Assembly (NCBI GenBank): GCA_019420275.1 | Contig: JAHZHN010000006.1 | Location: 1 to 64,000 of the forward strand | Length of the DNA: 64,000 bases | From: Clostridiales bacterium | GTDB lineage: Bacteria; Bacillota; Clostridia; Lachnospirales; Lachnospiraceae | Direction: 5' to 3' | Part shown: in pieces, positions 34,868 through 44,308 of the stretch | How positions within the stretch are numbered: position 1 is the stretch's first letter | Layout of the letters: each line of letters opens with the position of its first letter | Notes under the pieces: model-generated | Told to the model about the DNA's origin: nothing | Seen by the model: the letters and a program-made list of their open reading frames with translations, nothing else | Database searches by the model: none | Program-made: the position numbers and the translations under genes

Positions 34868-35838
34868 GCCGCATCTCCCATTAATTTCAATCTTACATGT
34901 TCAAATTTCTCCGGCAGCGGAGCCTGGATTTTCCTCCCCTGCAGATTGATGCAACGTTCCATCTTCTTTGGAAATCGAACCTCTCCGCAGTGAAGCAGCT
35001 GACCCCTGACACCAAATTCTGATCTCAGTCTCTTGTTGGTCTTTTCATCTCCATACTTAAAATCCCCTGCTAAAGGGTGACCCTGACCAGCCAGATGAGC
35101 TCGAATCTGATGAGTTTTTCCAGTCACCAGCTTTACTTTAAGAAATGTAAAGCCATTTTTGCAGCAAAGAGGCTCATACCATGTCTCAATATAAGAACTT
35201 TGACCCATTTTATGCCTGCTGACTGTCACCTTATTGTGTTTCTCATCCTTTATCAAATATCCGGACACCTTCTCTTTTTTCTTTATTTCTCCTTTTACCA
35301 TGCAGAAATAATATTTTTCAATCTCTCTCTTCTTCAACAGTTCTGCCATTGTCTGAAGCCCTTCCACGGAAATTCCAGCGATCAGAATCCCTGTAGTATT
35401 TCGATCCAGCCGATTGCAGACAGACGGTTTTACCCGTTCAAGGTCTTCTGCTGATATCAGCCCTCTGCCAAGAGCATACGGAGCAATCTGCTCATTAATC
35501 GACAGATCATCCTTTGCTGCTTTTTGCGACAAGATTCCATATGGTTTGTTGATCAGCAGAACATTTTCATCTTCATACAGCACATCCAGTGCAATCTTTT
35601 GTTCCTGAAGCTTTACTTCTTCCCGGAATTTTTCAATCGTTTCTTCTGCAAGATACAGAACAATCCGATCGCCGGCTTTTAATTTCTCACTCCCTGCTGC
35701 TTTCTTTCCATTCAGTTTAATGTTCTTTTTTCGCAGCATCTTATAAAGAAAACTTTTCCCTGCCTTGTTCAAATATTTCTGCAGCATCTTGTCCAGACGC
35801 TGGCCTTCGTCTTTTTTCGTAATCTCTATTTCTCTCAT
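34849..35838 (-). CDS. RluA-family pseudouridine synthase
   Basis: 329 residues: S4 RNA-binding domain (about 1-70) and RluA/RluC-type catalytic domain with active-site aspartate in NRLDRNTTGILIAG, and LVTGKTHQIRAHLA further on. It modifies uridines in 23S rRNA, possibly RluC-like (955/2504/2580); exact sites not readable. Confidence 0.92.
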   Translation of the reverse strand: MREIEITKKDEGQRLDKMLQKYLNKAGKSFLYKMLRKKNIKLNGKKAAGSEKLKAGDRIVLYLAEETIEKFREEVKLQEQKIALDVLYEDENVLLINKPYGILSQKAAKDDLSINEQIAPYALGRGLISAEDLERVKPSVCNRLDRNTTGILIAGISVEGLQTMAELLKKREIEKYYFCMVKGEIKKKEKVSGYLIKDEKHNKVTVSRHKMGQSSYIETWYEPLCCKNGFTFLKVKLVTGKTHQIRAHLAGQGHPLAGDFKYGDEKTNKRLRSEFGVRGQLLHCGEVRFPKKMERCINLQGRKIQAPLPEKFEHVRLKLMGDAAWEAGM

Positions 35839-35850
35839 AACTGTTTTTTT

Positions 35851-36618
35851 CTAACTTTTAAAAAACCTGACAAGCAATTCTTCCGGGATTACCCGGCCAA
35901 TCCACCTTGTCAGCTTCATTGTCATTCCACAGACTGATACAGCCTTTCCTTTCTTTCCATCTTTCATCGCACAGGAAACGACACGATTACAATCCGCCAT
36001 TATAAGCCTTTTATATCCTGACATTTTCTGTTTTTCATAGGCTTTTTCAAGGAATTCCGTCTTTACCGGTCCCGGACATACTGCCATTACCTGAATTCCT
36101 TTTTCTTTTAATTCCTGACGCAGCGCTATAGAAAAACGCAGGACATATGCTTTGGATGCCGCATAAACTGCAAAACCCGGCTGCGGTGCAAAAGCCGACG
36201 CAGAAGCAAATTGATAAATTTTCCCTCCTTTTTTCATATACGGAAGGACACAAAATGTTATCCTAGTCAGCGCCCGGCAGTTTACATCAATCATCCCGGT
36301 AATTTCTTCCTCAGACATCTCGGCAAAATTTCCGGAAATCCCGATGCCCGCTCCATTAATCAGAATTCCGACCCATGGTTTTTCCTTTTGAAGCACCTTG
36401 GAGAGATTTCGAAAGCTGTCGTCCCTTTTTAAATCCATCGGAAACGCTCGAATCCTTACATTGCTTATCTCCTTTTGCAGATGCATTAACTGTTCTTCCC
36501 TCCTGGCAACCACCCATATTTCTTCTAACTTCGGATATTTTTCTGCCAGCTGAAAAACAAACGCTCTGCCCATACCGGATGACGCTCCTGTCACAATCGC
36601 AATTTTTTTCATTCTCAT
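35851..36618 (-). CDS. SDR family oxidoreductase
   Basis: Short-chain dehydrogenase of 255 residues. NAD(P)-binding TGASSGMGRAF (about 9-19), NGAGIGISG, catalytic YAASKAYVL (YxxxK) and CPGPVKTEF. Similar proteins are annotated as DltE-like or steroid-type reductases; the substrate is unknown. It sits between HAD and pseudouridine synthase genes without clear functional link. Confidence 0.85.
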   Translation of the reverse strand: MRMKKIAIVTGASSGMGRAFVFQLAEKYPKLEEIWVVARREEQLMHLQKEISNVRIRAFPMDLKRDDSFRNLSKVLQKEKPWVGILINGAGIGISGNFAEMSEEEITGMIDVNCRALTRITFCVLPYMKKGGKIYQFASASAFAPQPGFAVYAASKAYVLRFSIALRQELKEKGIQVMAVCPGPVKTEFLEKAYEKQKMSGYKRLIMADCNRVVSCAMKDGKKGKAVSVCGMTMKLTRWIGRVIPEELLVRFFKS

Positions 36619-36624
36619 TCCTTT

Positions 36625-37293
36625 TTATGGTAATTTTTTATATGTTCCGTTTAATACATCATAATACGAGTCAATGTAATAATCTGCCAATCTGAGTTTT
36701 TCCTCCATCGACCGTTCTGAATAAGGATCACGGACAGCACACGTAGCCATCTTTGCTCGTTTCCCGGCTATAAGTCCATATGGAATATCTTCAAATACCA
36801 GGACTTTCTCCGGATCAACTGACAATTTCTCTGCTGCATGAAGATATACATCCGGTTCCGGTTTTCCTTTCGGTACTTCATTCGAAGTACAAATATAGTC
36901 AAAAGCATCTAAAATCCCATTGGATTTTAAACACACTTTCGCCAGTTCTCTTGAATTACTGGTAGCAATGCCCAGCGGCATATTTCGCTTTTTTAACTCT
37001 CTGATCAGTTCCCTGGCTCCTTCTTTCAAAAAAATTTCATTCTCATACATCTGCGCTGCCATCTGATTCCAGGTTTTCATAATTTCGTCTGTCGTCAGTG
37101 GAAGTGGAAAATGTTCTTTGAAATATTGAGCAGTTTCATGAAAGCTGTATCCTTCCAGGGCATCGTTGAGTCCTTCGGGTACCTGAAGTCCATATTTCCC
37201 AAGGAAACGAATATCAATCTCTTTCCAGATCCACATAGAATCCACCAGAGTTCCATCCAAATCAAATATGACTGCTTTTTTATCTTTTAACAT
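36625..37293 (-). CDS. HAD family phosphatase (beta-phosphoglucomutase-like)
   Basis: 222 residues. HAD motifs: FDLDGTLVDSM (10-20), IATSNSRE, and KGKPEPDVYLHAA with VFEDIPYG. A small helical cap is present after motif I. Probably a sugar-phosphate phosphatase or mutase; the substrate is not determinable. It overlaps the RsuA-type gene by 7 bp. Confidence 0.88.
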   Translation of the reverse strand: MLKDKKAVIFDLDGTLVDSMWIWKEIDIRFLGKYGLQVPEGLNDALEGYSFHETAQYFKEHFPLPLTTDEIMKTWNQMAAQMYENEIFLKEGARELIRELKKRNMPLGIATSNSRELAKVCLKSNGILDAFDYICTSNEVPKGKPEPDVYLHAAEKLSVDPEKVLVFEDIPYGLIAGKRAKMATCAVRDPYSERSMEEKLRLADYYIDSYYDVLNGTYKKLP

Positions 37294-38012
37294 CTCGGCT
37301 CCTTTAGTCGCTGTAATTCTTCTTCTGTTAATTTTCGATAACTTCCTACCGGCAGATTCTCCGGAAGTGTCAATGACCCTATAGACAGCCGTTTCAGGAA
37401 TAGTACCTCACTTCCAACTGCCTTTACCATCCTTTTGATCTGATGGAATTTTCCCTCCGTAATTGTTATTCGAACTTTGGAGATACCTTTGGAGACATCC
37501 AGGACTTCAAGAACCGCAGGTTTAGCGCTTTCTCCGCCCCCTATATCCAGATTTCCTGCAAATGCAGCAATTTCTGCCTCTCCCATTGCTCCTGACACTT
37601 CTGCATAATACGTTTTTTTCACATGTTTTCTAGGAGACATCAAGTTGTGAGCAAGGTCTCCGTCATCTGTCAGAAGGATCAATCCTTCTGTGTCTTTGTC
37701 CAGTCTGCCAACGGGAAATAAGTTTTTCCCATAAGGCTGATCAATCAGATCAATAACGGTAATTTCTGAGGAATCTTTTGTGGCTGATACGACTCCCTGC
37801 GGCTTATGGAGCATCAAATAATGAAATGGTTCATAGGAAAGATTCTCCCCCTGGCATACCACTCGATCCCGCTGCGGAGAAACTTTATAATCTGCTCTTT
37901 TTATCGTTTCGCCATTGATCTCAATTTGTCCGCTTTTTATTTTTTCTTTTGCCTCTTTCCTGGAAATTCCCACACACTGGCATAAAAATTTATCTAATCT
38001 TATCATTCCCAT
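37287..38012 (-). CDS. RsuA-family rRNA pseudouridine synthase
   Basis: 241 residues. N-terminal S4 domain (IRLDKFLCQCVGISRKEAK) and catalytic domain with active-site aspartate in VGRLDKDTEGLILLTDDG; acts on 16S U516 or 23S U2605-type sites. The ATG at 38012 overlaps the previous stop (TAATG) and has GGAG nine bases upstream; ATGs at 38021 and 38006 are alternatives. Confidence 0.9.
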   Translation of the reverse strand: MGMIRLDKFLCQCVGISRKEAKEKIKSGQIEINGETIKRADYKVSPQRDRVVCQGENLSYEPFHYLMLHKPQGVVSATKDSSEITVIDLIDQPYGKNLFPVGRLDKDTEGLILLTDDGDLAHNLMSPRKHVKKTYYAEVSGAMGEAEIAAFAGNLDIGGGESAKPAVLEVLDVSKGISKVRITITEGKFHQIKRMVKAVGSEVLFLKRLSIGSLTLPENLPVGSYRKLTEEELQRLKEPRC

Positions 38013-39373
38013 TACATCCATCTCCAGCTGGACGCATATTTATTCTTGATTCTGCCTTTTTTTAATTTCCCCCATCCCAGAGGAAAACGTTCCGTTCCAA
38101 TTAGATGGATTCCTTCTGTCTTCGCATCCACATTCAGCGTCTCACATTTTAAATAGCGGATGGTTCTTTCGTCTTCTAAATCAAAAGAAATGTATTTATC
38201 ATACTCTTCCGGACAAAGAGCCGCTGCCAGTGGCTGACTCGGTTCAAAACGGCCTTTTTTCATTTCTCCCAAGAATAAACCTTTTCTCAGGATTCTGACT
38301 CCACTGAGTTTTGGAAATTCTTCTTTCAAATAAAAAAGTTTTCCCTGGAATTCCTGCACCCGATCCCAGTTAATTTCCATATGACAGTTTTTAAAAAATT
38401 CTTCTGTCTCCTGGGTGAGTTTAACTTTAGGGTATTTTTCCCCGGAAAAACAAATCTCTTCTCCCGGCGCTTTTTGAAGCAGTGCCAGAAAATGTCCTTC
38501 TCCTTTAATTCGATGCGGCCATAGTCGGATACATTTTTTTATATCTTCCCTTCCGGTTAATGTCCATTCAGGATGCCCGCAGTCAAATCCATCACACATC
38601 TTCATGGAAACCAAAGACAAATCTTCATTTTCTGTCAGCAAATGTTCAATCACCTGCTCATTTTCCTCTGGTGAAAATGTACATGTAGAATATAGCATCA
38701 TTCCCCCCGGTTTTAAAAGTTTCACCGCATCATCCACGATCTCTCTCTGAAGTTTGGCATAAGGTTCGCTTCCCTTCTGCTCCCAATTCTTTATCTCGTT
38801 ATTTCCTTTTCGGAACATCCCCTCTCCTGAACAAGGGGCATCCACAAGAATCTTATCAAAAAACCCGGTCAGGGACGATACCATATGTTTCGCCTCTGTA
38901 CACAATATCACGCTATTTCGAATTCCAAACATCTCCAGATTGCGAATCAGCGCCTTAGTCCTTGAGATACTTACATCATTAGATACAAGAATTCCTTCTC
39001 CTTTCAGCTTTGCTCCCAATTCTGTTGATTTGCCTCCCGGAGCAGCGCACAAATCCAGGACCCGATCCCCTGGCACAACCGGCAGATAAGCCGCCGGAGC
39101 CATGGCGCTCGGCTCCTGGATATAATAAAGTCCTGCGTGATAATATGGATGTTTGGATGGTTTTTCTTCCCTTCGGACATAAAATCCATTCTCCGTCCAT
39201 GGAACCGGTGTTACAGAAAACGGGCAGATATCCAAAAACTCTTCCACCGATATTTTTAAGGTATTCACCCGTATTCCGTAATACGCCGGATCATCCAGAT
39301 GCTGCTCATAGGCAGCAAAATCTTCTCCTAAGAGATTCTTCATCTTTTTCTCAAATTCAACTGGTAATTTCAT
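38012..39373 (-). CDS. RsmB/NOP family rRNA cytosine-C5 methyltransferase
   Basis: 453 residues of the RsmF/NOP2 type. SAM-binding LDLCAAPGGKSTEL near residue 107, catalytic cysteines in DAPCSGEGMFRK and STCTFSPEENE, and a C-terminal RNA-binding extension (from about 300). It methylates a cytosine in rRNA. Start and stop are coupled to neighbours on both sides. Confidence 0.93.
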   Translation of the reverse strand: MKLPVEFEKKMKNLLGEDFAAYEQHLDDPAYYGIRVNTLKISVEEFLDICPFSVTPVPWTENGFYVRREEKPSKHPYYHAGLYYIQEPSAMAPAAYLPVVPGDRVLDLCAAPGGKSTELGAKLKGEGILVSNDVSISRTKALIRNLEMFGIRNSVILCTEAKHMVSSLTGFFDKILVDAPCSGEGMFRKGNNEIKNWEQKGSEPYAKLQREIVDDAVKLLKPGGMMLYSTCTFSPEENEQVIEHLLTENEDLSLVSMKMCDGFDCGHPEWTLTGREDIKKCIRLWPHRIKGEGHFLALLQKAPGEEICFSGEKYPKVKLTQETEEFFKNCHMEINWDRVQEFQGKLFYLKEEFPKLSGVRILRKGLFLGEMKKGRFEPSQPLAAALCPEEYDKYISFDLEDERTIRYLKCETLNVDAKTEGIHLIGTERFPLGWGKLKKGRIKNKYASSWRWM

Positions 39374-39381
39374 CCATCTTC

Positions 39382-40185
39382 CTATGAAATGCTCTGCGCA
39401 CGATAACCTTCCGCAATGATATCCAGCTGCTTGTTAAAGTGCTCCAGACGTTCCATGTCTCCTGTCTCGTAAATTTTGTAGAATTCATCCTGAATCTTGA
39501 TGACTTCATGCTTATTTGCTACCTTATAGAGATTCTGCATCGTATGAAGGATATCGGACACCATATTTGCCTTTTTCCGGAATGAATTCTGTGCATCCAT
39601 GATCTCATCCCGGACAGATGACATCTCACGATCCAATATTACAATAGCATCCGATGCCTGCAAAAGTGTATCCGTCACATGTTCCGGAATGTTGCCCTTA
39701 TACTTATATTGCAGGGAGTGCTCCACTGTAGCCCAGAAATTCATAGCCAGGGTCCGAATCTGAATCTCTGCCTGCAGCTTCTTTCTTCCGTAAATCGTAT
39801 TGACCTCATAATAAATAATCAGATGATAGCTGCGGTAGCCGCTGTCCTTAGACTGGGAGATATAATCTTTCCTGCTCTTGATTTCCATATCAGAGCGGTT
39901 CTCAATGATCTCCACGACCTTCTCAATATCTTCCACAAACTGACAGGTCAGCCGGATGCCGGCAATGTCTTCCAGTTTATCTTCGATATTGTTGGCATTG
40001 ATCTTCTTTCTCTGCATCTTGTCAAGGATGCTGGATATGGTTTTTACCCGGCCGTCTACCTGTTCGATTGGAGAATATAGACCCGCCTTCCGGTATTCAC
40101 GGATAATATGATGAAATTTTAATGTCAGTTCATCAACTGCCAGTTCATAGGGGCTGAGAATTTCCCTCCACAATTGTATTTCCAT
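39382..40185 (-). CDS. Small alarmone synthetase (RelQ-type GTP pyrophosphokinase)
   Basis: 267 residues carrying only the (p)ppGpp synthetase domain: EDIAGIRLTCQFVEDI, SKDSGYRSYHLIIYYEV and AEIQIRTLAMNFWATVEHS. There is no hydrolase, TGS or ACT domain, so it is a single-domain synthetase of the YjbM/RelQ kind. It makes pppGpp/ppGpp from ATP and GTP/GDP under stress. A TATAAT at 40212-40217 lies upstream, so it may head the operon running to gmk-rpoZ. Confidence 0.92.
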   Translation of the reverse strand: MEIQLWREILSPYELAVDELTLKFHHIIREYRKAGLYSPIEQVDGRVKTISSILDKMQRKKINANNIEDKLEDIAGIRLTCQFVEDIEKVVEIIENRSDMEIKSRKDYISQSKDSGYRSYHLIIYYEVNTIYGRKKLQAEIQIRTLAMNFWATVEHSLQYKYKGNIPEHVTDTLLQASDAIVILDREMSSVRDEIMDAQNSFRKKANMVSDILHTMQNLYKVANKHEVIKIQDEFYKIYETGDMERLEHFNKQLDIIAEGYRAQSIS

Positions 40186-40211
40186 GTACTCCCTCCTGTA
40201 ATCATCTTCTT

Positions 40212-40217
40212 ATTATA
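40212..40217 (-). promoter_or_regulatory. -10 element upstream of the alarmone synthetase gene
   Basis: A perfect minus-strand TATAAT 27 bp before the start codon. The -35 is weak, so only the -10 is called. Confidence 0.45.
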
Positions 40218-40243
40218 GCATATTTTTACATAGAAAAATAGCC

Positions 40244-40275
40244 AACTTTTACTGAACTTTCGAAAGCTGACTATC
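40244..40275 (-). terminator. fabH terminator
   Basis: Stem AATAGCCAACTTT against AAGCTGACTATCTT with G-U pairs, about 34 bp after the fabH stop, followed on the minus strand by TTTTTC. Confidence 0.6.
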
Positions 40276-40308
40276 TTTTTTATCTCTTCTTTTGTAAAAA
40301 TAAAATCT

Positions 40309-41271
40309 CTACCATTCCAGATATGCAGAGCCCCATGTCAATCCGCCGCCAAAGCCGCTCATAACAATTTTATCGCCATGCTGAAGTTTGCCCTCTCTGT
40401 TGATTTCATCCAGTAAGATTGGAATTGTAGCAGAAGAAGTATTCGCACAATGATCAATATTCATCGGGAATTTTTCCAGAGGCTCTTTCAAACGTTTTGC
40501 CGCTGCCTCAATAATCCTGTAGTTTGCCTGGTGAAGAATATAATATTTGATTTCACTCTTATCGACTCCTGCTGCCTTTAAAACCTTTCCGACACTCTTT
40601 GGAATGATTCTTACCGCAAACTTAAACACTTCCTGTCCATCCATTTCTACTTGTTTCATCGGACTTTCGTCCTGAACCAGAAGATTATTAAGATGTCTTT
40701 CTTCGCAGGTAAGTACATCTCCCTTAGCTCCATCAGAACCAGTATCGATATAAATCTCTTTGGACGGATCAGCCTCTACTACAACGCTTCCTGCCCCGTC
40801 TCCAAACAACACACAAGTGCTTCTGTCTTTCCAGTCAACAATCTTAGATAATGTCTCCACTCCGATCAGCAGCATCTTCTTTCCCATACCTGCCTTTGCA
40901 TAGGCCATCGCTGTATTCAGCGCATAAACAAAACCGGAACATGCCGCATTCACATCCATACAGCTTGCGTTTACTGCTCCCAGCGCTTTCTGCACCTCAC
41001 AAGATGTGCTAGGAGTCGCATGGTCTCCTGATACTGTAGCTACGAAAATATGGTCTAACTCTTCCGGCTGCACACCTCCATCTTCCAATGCTTTTTTTGC
41101 TGCCTTGACAGCCATTGACGAAGTGGTATCTCCCACTGAAATATGTCTGCTTCTGATTCCTGTCCTTGATGAAATCCATTCGTCGCTGGTATCCATCACC
41201 TGTGCAAGCTCATCATTAGTCACTGATTTTTCCGGAAGAAAACTTCCTGTTCCTAATATTCTAATAGCCAT
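40309..41271 (-). CDS. fabH: Beta-ketoacyl-ACP synthase III
   Basis: Condenses acetyl-CoA with malonyl-ACP to start fatty acid synthesis. 320 residues, with catalytic C111 (NAACSGF), histidine in ILHQANYRII and asparagine in HCANTSSATIP. It stands alone here, not in a fab cluster, so it may be an additional copy or the main one split from its operon. Confidence 0.94.
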   Translation of the reverse strand: MAIRILGTGSFLPEKSVTNDELAQVMDTSDEWISSRTGIRSRHISVGDTTSSMAVKAAKKALEDGGVQPEELDHIFVATVSGDHATPSTSCEVQKALGAVNASCMDVNAACSGFVYALNTAMAYAKAGMGKKMLLIGVETLSKIVDWKDRSTCVLFGDGAGSVVVEADPSKEIYIDTGSDGAKGDVLTCEERHLNNLLVQDESPMKQVEMDGQEVFKFAVRIIPKSVGKVLKAAGVDKSEIKYYILHQANYRIIEAAAKRLKEPLEKFPMNIDHCANTSSATIPILLDEINREGKLQHGDKIVMSGFGGGLTWGSAYLEW

Positions 41272-41373
41272 AATTACTCCATTTATCCTACATGTTTTTA
41301 TACCTTGTCATAGGTATATTATTTACTTTGCCTTTCAAAGTATATTATTTTTTCACGGATTTGTCAATGTATC

Positions 41374-42846
41374 TCAGATGATGATGCAGACTAATCCTCC
41401 ATTACTTTCATTTATGATCTTTTCCATAGTGTTTTGGAGCTTTTGCTGACTCTCCTCTGTCATTTTCAGGGCTTTCGCCTGCATTCCATCCCCCACCAGC
41501 TGCTCCAGGGTTTTCCCAAAAATATTAACATCCCACATACTCTCTCCAGGCTCCCCAGATCCTTTTTCTATATATTCCATCAAATCTTTTGCCTGATACT
41601 CTTCTCCCACAATTGGAGCAATTTCTGTGGAAATATTCGCCCGTATCATATGGATGGAAGGGGCACTTGCCTTAATCTTAACTCCATACTTGTTTCCGTG
41701 CTTCACAATCCGAGGCTCTTCCAGCGTGATATCTTCCTTCGTTGGAGTCACAACCCCATATCCTCGCTGCTTTACTGCCGCCACGGCATCTCCCACTTCC
41801 TCATATTCTCGTTTTTTCTTTGCCAAATCCCGCATTACCTGAATAAATTCATATTCATTGCGGATTGGAAATCCAATCGTTTCTCCCAGAAATTCATAGT
41901 AATACCGGTCATCCACAGTCACCTGAACCGTCACTTCCCCTGTATCCATGGAAACCCGATCCAGCTTCCAGGAACTTATGTACTTGCTGTCCGGCTGTTC
42001 CTCCTCGTACACATCTTTCATAGTTGATTTATTTTGTATCATTTTCCCGGCCGCTTCCAAAAGCTCTTTTTTCACCGGATGTTCTTTTGAAAGAGTCTCT
42101 GTCCATTTCGGCACATAAAAACCAATGGATGAAATCGGAAACTCCAGCAAAACACTCTTTAAAATCTGATAAATATCATCTTTTTTTAATTGCTCCAAAT
42201 TCATCGGAAGAACTTTGGCCTGGTATTTCTTCTCTTTTTCCCTGGCAAGTGCTTTCGTCTCCTCTGAATAAGGATGCACCGTGTTCAAAAGAACCACAAA
42301 TGGCTTTGTTAAATTTTTAAGCTGCTTGATCGTTTCTTCTTCCGGCGCCTCATAGTGACTAGCTTCAATCTCTCCGAATGACCCGTCACAAGTTACAACG
42401 ATTCCAATGGTAGAATGTTCTGTAATTACTTTTTTTGTCCCAATCGCTGCCGCCTTTGTAAATGGAATCTCATATTCAAACCATGGGGTTTTCACAAGGC
42501 GTTCTTCATTTTCTTCCATGTGTCCTGCCGCTCCGTCTACCATATATCCTACACAGTCGATGAGACGAACATTAAGATCAATTTCATCATCCACACGAAT
42601 GGAAACTGCTTCATTTGGCACAAACTTTGGTTCTGTCGTCATAATTGTCCGTCCACTTGAAGACTGCGGAAGTTCATCATTTGCACGGTTTCTTTCGTTC
42701 TCATCTTCTATGTTTGGCAGTACCATCAGATTCATAAATCGTTTGATAAAAGTACTTTTTCCGGTACGTACCGGACCTACCACACCGATGTAGATTTCAC
42801 CTTTGGTTCTGGCTTTAATATCCTTATATACATTAAATTGATCCAT
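41374..42846 (-). CDS. spoIVA: Stage IV sporulation protein A
   Basis: Spore coat basement-layer ATPase of 490 residues that polymerises on the forespore surface. N-terminal TRAFAC-type P-loop GPVRTGKST (24-32), a middle domain, and the conserved C-terminal end GGLVCIII. The start MDQFNVYKDI follows AGGAGG; a longer reading to 42888 has no ribosome site. Its presence shows the organism can form endospores or descends from one that could. Confidence 0.96.
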   Translation of the reverse strand: MDQFNVYKDIKARTKGEIYIGVVGPVRTGKSTFIKRFMNLMVLPNIEDENERNRANDELPQSSSGRTIMTTEPKFVPNEAVSIRVDDEIDLNVRLIDCVGYMVDGAAGHMEENEERLVKTPWFEYEIPFTKAAAIGTKKVITEHSTIGIVVTCDGSFGEIEASHYEAPEEETIKQLKNLTKPFVVLLNTVHPYSEETKALAREKEKKYQAKVLPMNLEQLKKDDIYQILKSVLLEFPISSIGFYVPKWTETLSKEHPVKKELLEAAGKMIQNKSTMKDVYEEEQPDSKYISSWKLDRVSMDTGEVTVQVTVDDRYYYEFLGETIGFPIRNEYEFIQVMRDLAKKKREYEEVGDAVAAVKQRGYGVVTPTKEDITLEEPRIVKHGNKYGVKIKASAPSIHMIRANISTEIAPIVGEEYQAKDLMEYIEKGSGEPGESMWDVNIFGKTLEQLVGDGMQAKALKMTEESQQKLQNTMEKIINESNGGLVCIII

Positions 42847-42908
42847 AATATCCTCCTTGGATAGACTGTTAAAGTATATGCAGGACATGCAGAAATATTC
42901 CTGAAAGC

Positions 42909-42951
42909 AAAAAATACTCTGACGATTTCAACGCACGTCAGAGTATTTTTT
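42909..42951 (-). terminator. Terminator of the gut minus-strand operon
   Basis: Perfect 16-bp stem 42909-42924 / 42936-42951 ending in A and T runs. It begins at the EIIA stop and separates it from spoIVA. Confidence 0.9.
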
Positions 42952-43321
42952 ACAGAAACTTTATGAAAGACCCCGGCCGAAGATCTTTTGCAGACAGAAC
43001 TTCAGCGCCTTTTACAGAGATATATCCTGGCATCGGTGCCTCCTTAGTTCCTTGAAAACTAATGGTACAATGTCCCAACTTATCCAACGTTCCATTTGCT
43101 TCCGATCCTACCGATGTTACTTCAAATTCTTTATTATGTATAATCAATTTATCTCCTGCTTTTATTTCTTCTTCTAAATTCCCAATGGAATGCAGAATAC
43201 ACATATCCGCCAAAAAATCTGGAACATTTTCATTAAATATAACAATAAAATTGGTTTCAGGATCTTCCAGAAATTCCAGCGCCTCCTTTCCCATTCCTTT
43301 AATTTCCGCAAAATATTTCAT
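42950..43321 (-). CDS. Glucitol/sorbitol PTS EIIA component
   Basis: 123 residues of the GutB/SrlB EIIA family, which passes phosphate from HPr to the sorbitol EIIB. MCILHSIGNLEEEIKAGD carries the probable phospho-histidine, followed by VGSEANGTLDKLGHCTI. It is the last gene of the minus-strand arm; EIIC and EIIBC are on the divergent plus-strand arm. Confidence 0.92.
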   Translation of the reverse strand: MKYFAEIKGMGKEALEFLEDPETNFIVIFNENVPDFLADMCILHSIGNLEEEIKAGDKLIIHNKEFEVTSVGSEANGTLDKLGHCTISFQGTKEAPMPGYISVKGAEVLSAKDLRPGSFIKFL

Positions 43322-43334
43322 ACGCTCTCTCCTT

Positions 43335-44300
43335 TTAACTTCTCACTTCTTTATGATAAATCCGAATGATCTTTTTCGCAATTTCCGCAGTCGTGACCAA
43401 AGTTGTAAACAGTCCTTCTTTCATTGCAATATATATACTTTCAGCCTTTTCCTCTTCACTGGCAGCACAAATAACTTCCGGAACATTCCAAAGTTCCTCC
43501 AAAGTTACTGCCATCAGCTGACGGTTCCATCGGCAGTCTACCATGTTTCCTGATTCATTAAAATAATTATAAGAAATATCTCCTTTAATACTTTCCTTAA
43601 TCTTATCGTCATCTTTATCCAGTCCATGAAGATATGATTCTTTCAGCTCAAAATACTGCAGGGAACTCCCAATCCCAACAATCGCAACATCGGCTTTTCT
43701 TGCCTTTTCCAGAACATCCCTGATAAAATACTGTTTCATCAGCATATCTCTGGCTTCCTGGCTGTCCACCACAATCGGTGCGTGCAGCTGAAGACTTGCA
43801 GCCCCACAGTTATGAGCAAAATATTCACACACATTATTTGCCTGAACTTCCCATCGTTCTTCTCCAAGTCCGCCTGACATAGGGACAAAAACGAGATTGG
43901 AAAAAGGTACCGCAGAAGAAAAATTTACCGCAATTTCGCGTGTCATACGTCCTGCTGATACTGCAGCATAATGAACACTCGGAAATTTTCTTGCCAGATA
44001 TTTTCCTGCTTCTAGGGCAACTCGTTTCCTTGGATACCGGCTGTTTTCCGTATCTGTTAAAATAACATCCTGAAGTCCAAAGGTTTCCTTTAATCTTCTT
44101 TCCATATTTCGATATGGATGAACCATATCGTCACGAATCGTAATTTCAACAATTCCTTCTGCCCTCGCCTTAATTAAAAGTTTCGATACCAGCGAGCGGC
44201 TCATATTAATCTGCTTTGCAATCTGCTGCTGCGTTAATTGATCATCATAATACATATGTGCAATTTCAACTAATAATCTTGTGTCATCTGAGCCGCCCAT
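43335..44300 (-). CDS. SorC/DeoR-type sugar-binding transcriptional regulator
   Basis: 321 residues: N-terminal helix-turn-helix (LTQQQIAKQINMSRSLVSKLLIKA, about 18-45 in part) and a SorC-type effector domain that binds phosphorylated sugars. It is placed within the gut locus and likely regulates it; the inverted repeat at 46542-46608 between the divergent promoters is a candidate target. Confidence 0.9.
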   Translation of the reverse strand: MGGSDDTRLLVEIAHMYYDDQLTQQQIAKQINMSRSLVSKLLIKARAEGIVEITIRDDMVHPYRNMERRLKETFGLQDVILTDTENSRYPRKRVALEAGKYLARKFPSVHYAAVSAGRMTREIAVNFSSAVPFSNLVFVPMSGGLGEERWEVQANNVCEYFAHNCGAASLQLHAPIVVDSQEARDMLMKQYFIRDVLEKARKADVAIVGIGSSLQYFELKESYLHGLDKDDDKIKESIKGDISYNYFNESGNMVDCRWNRQLMAVTLEELWNVPEVICAASEEEKAESIYIAMKEGLFTTLVTTAEIAKKIIRIYHKEVRS

Positions 44301-44308
44301 AAATCCTC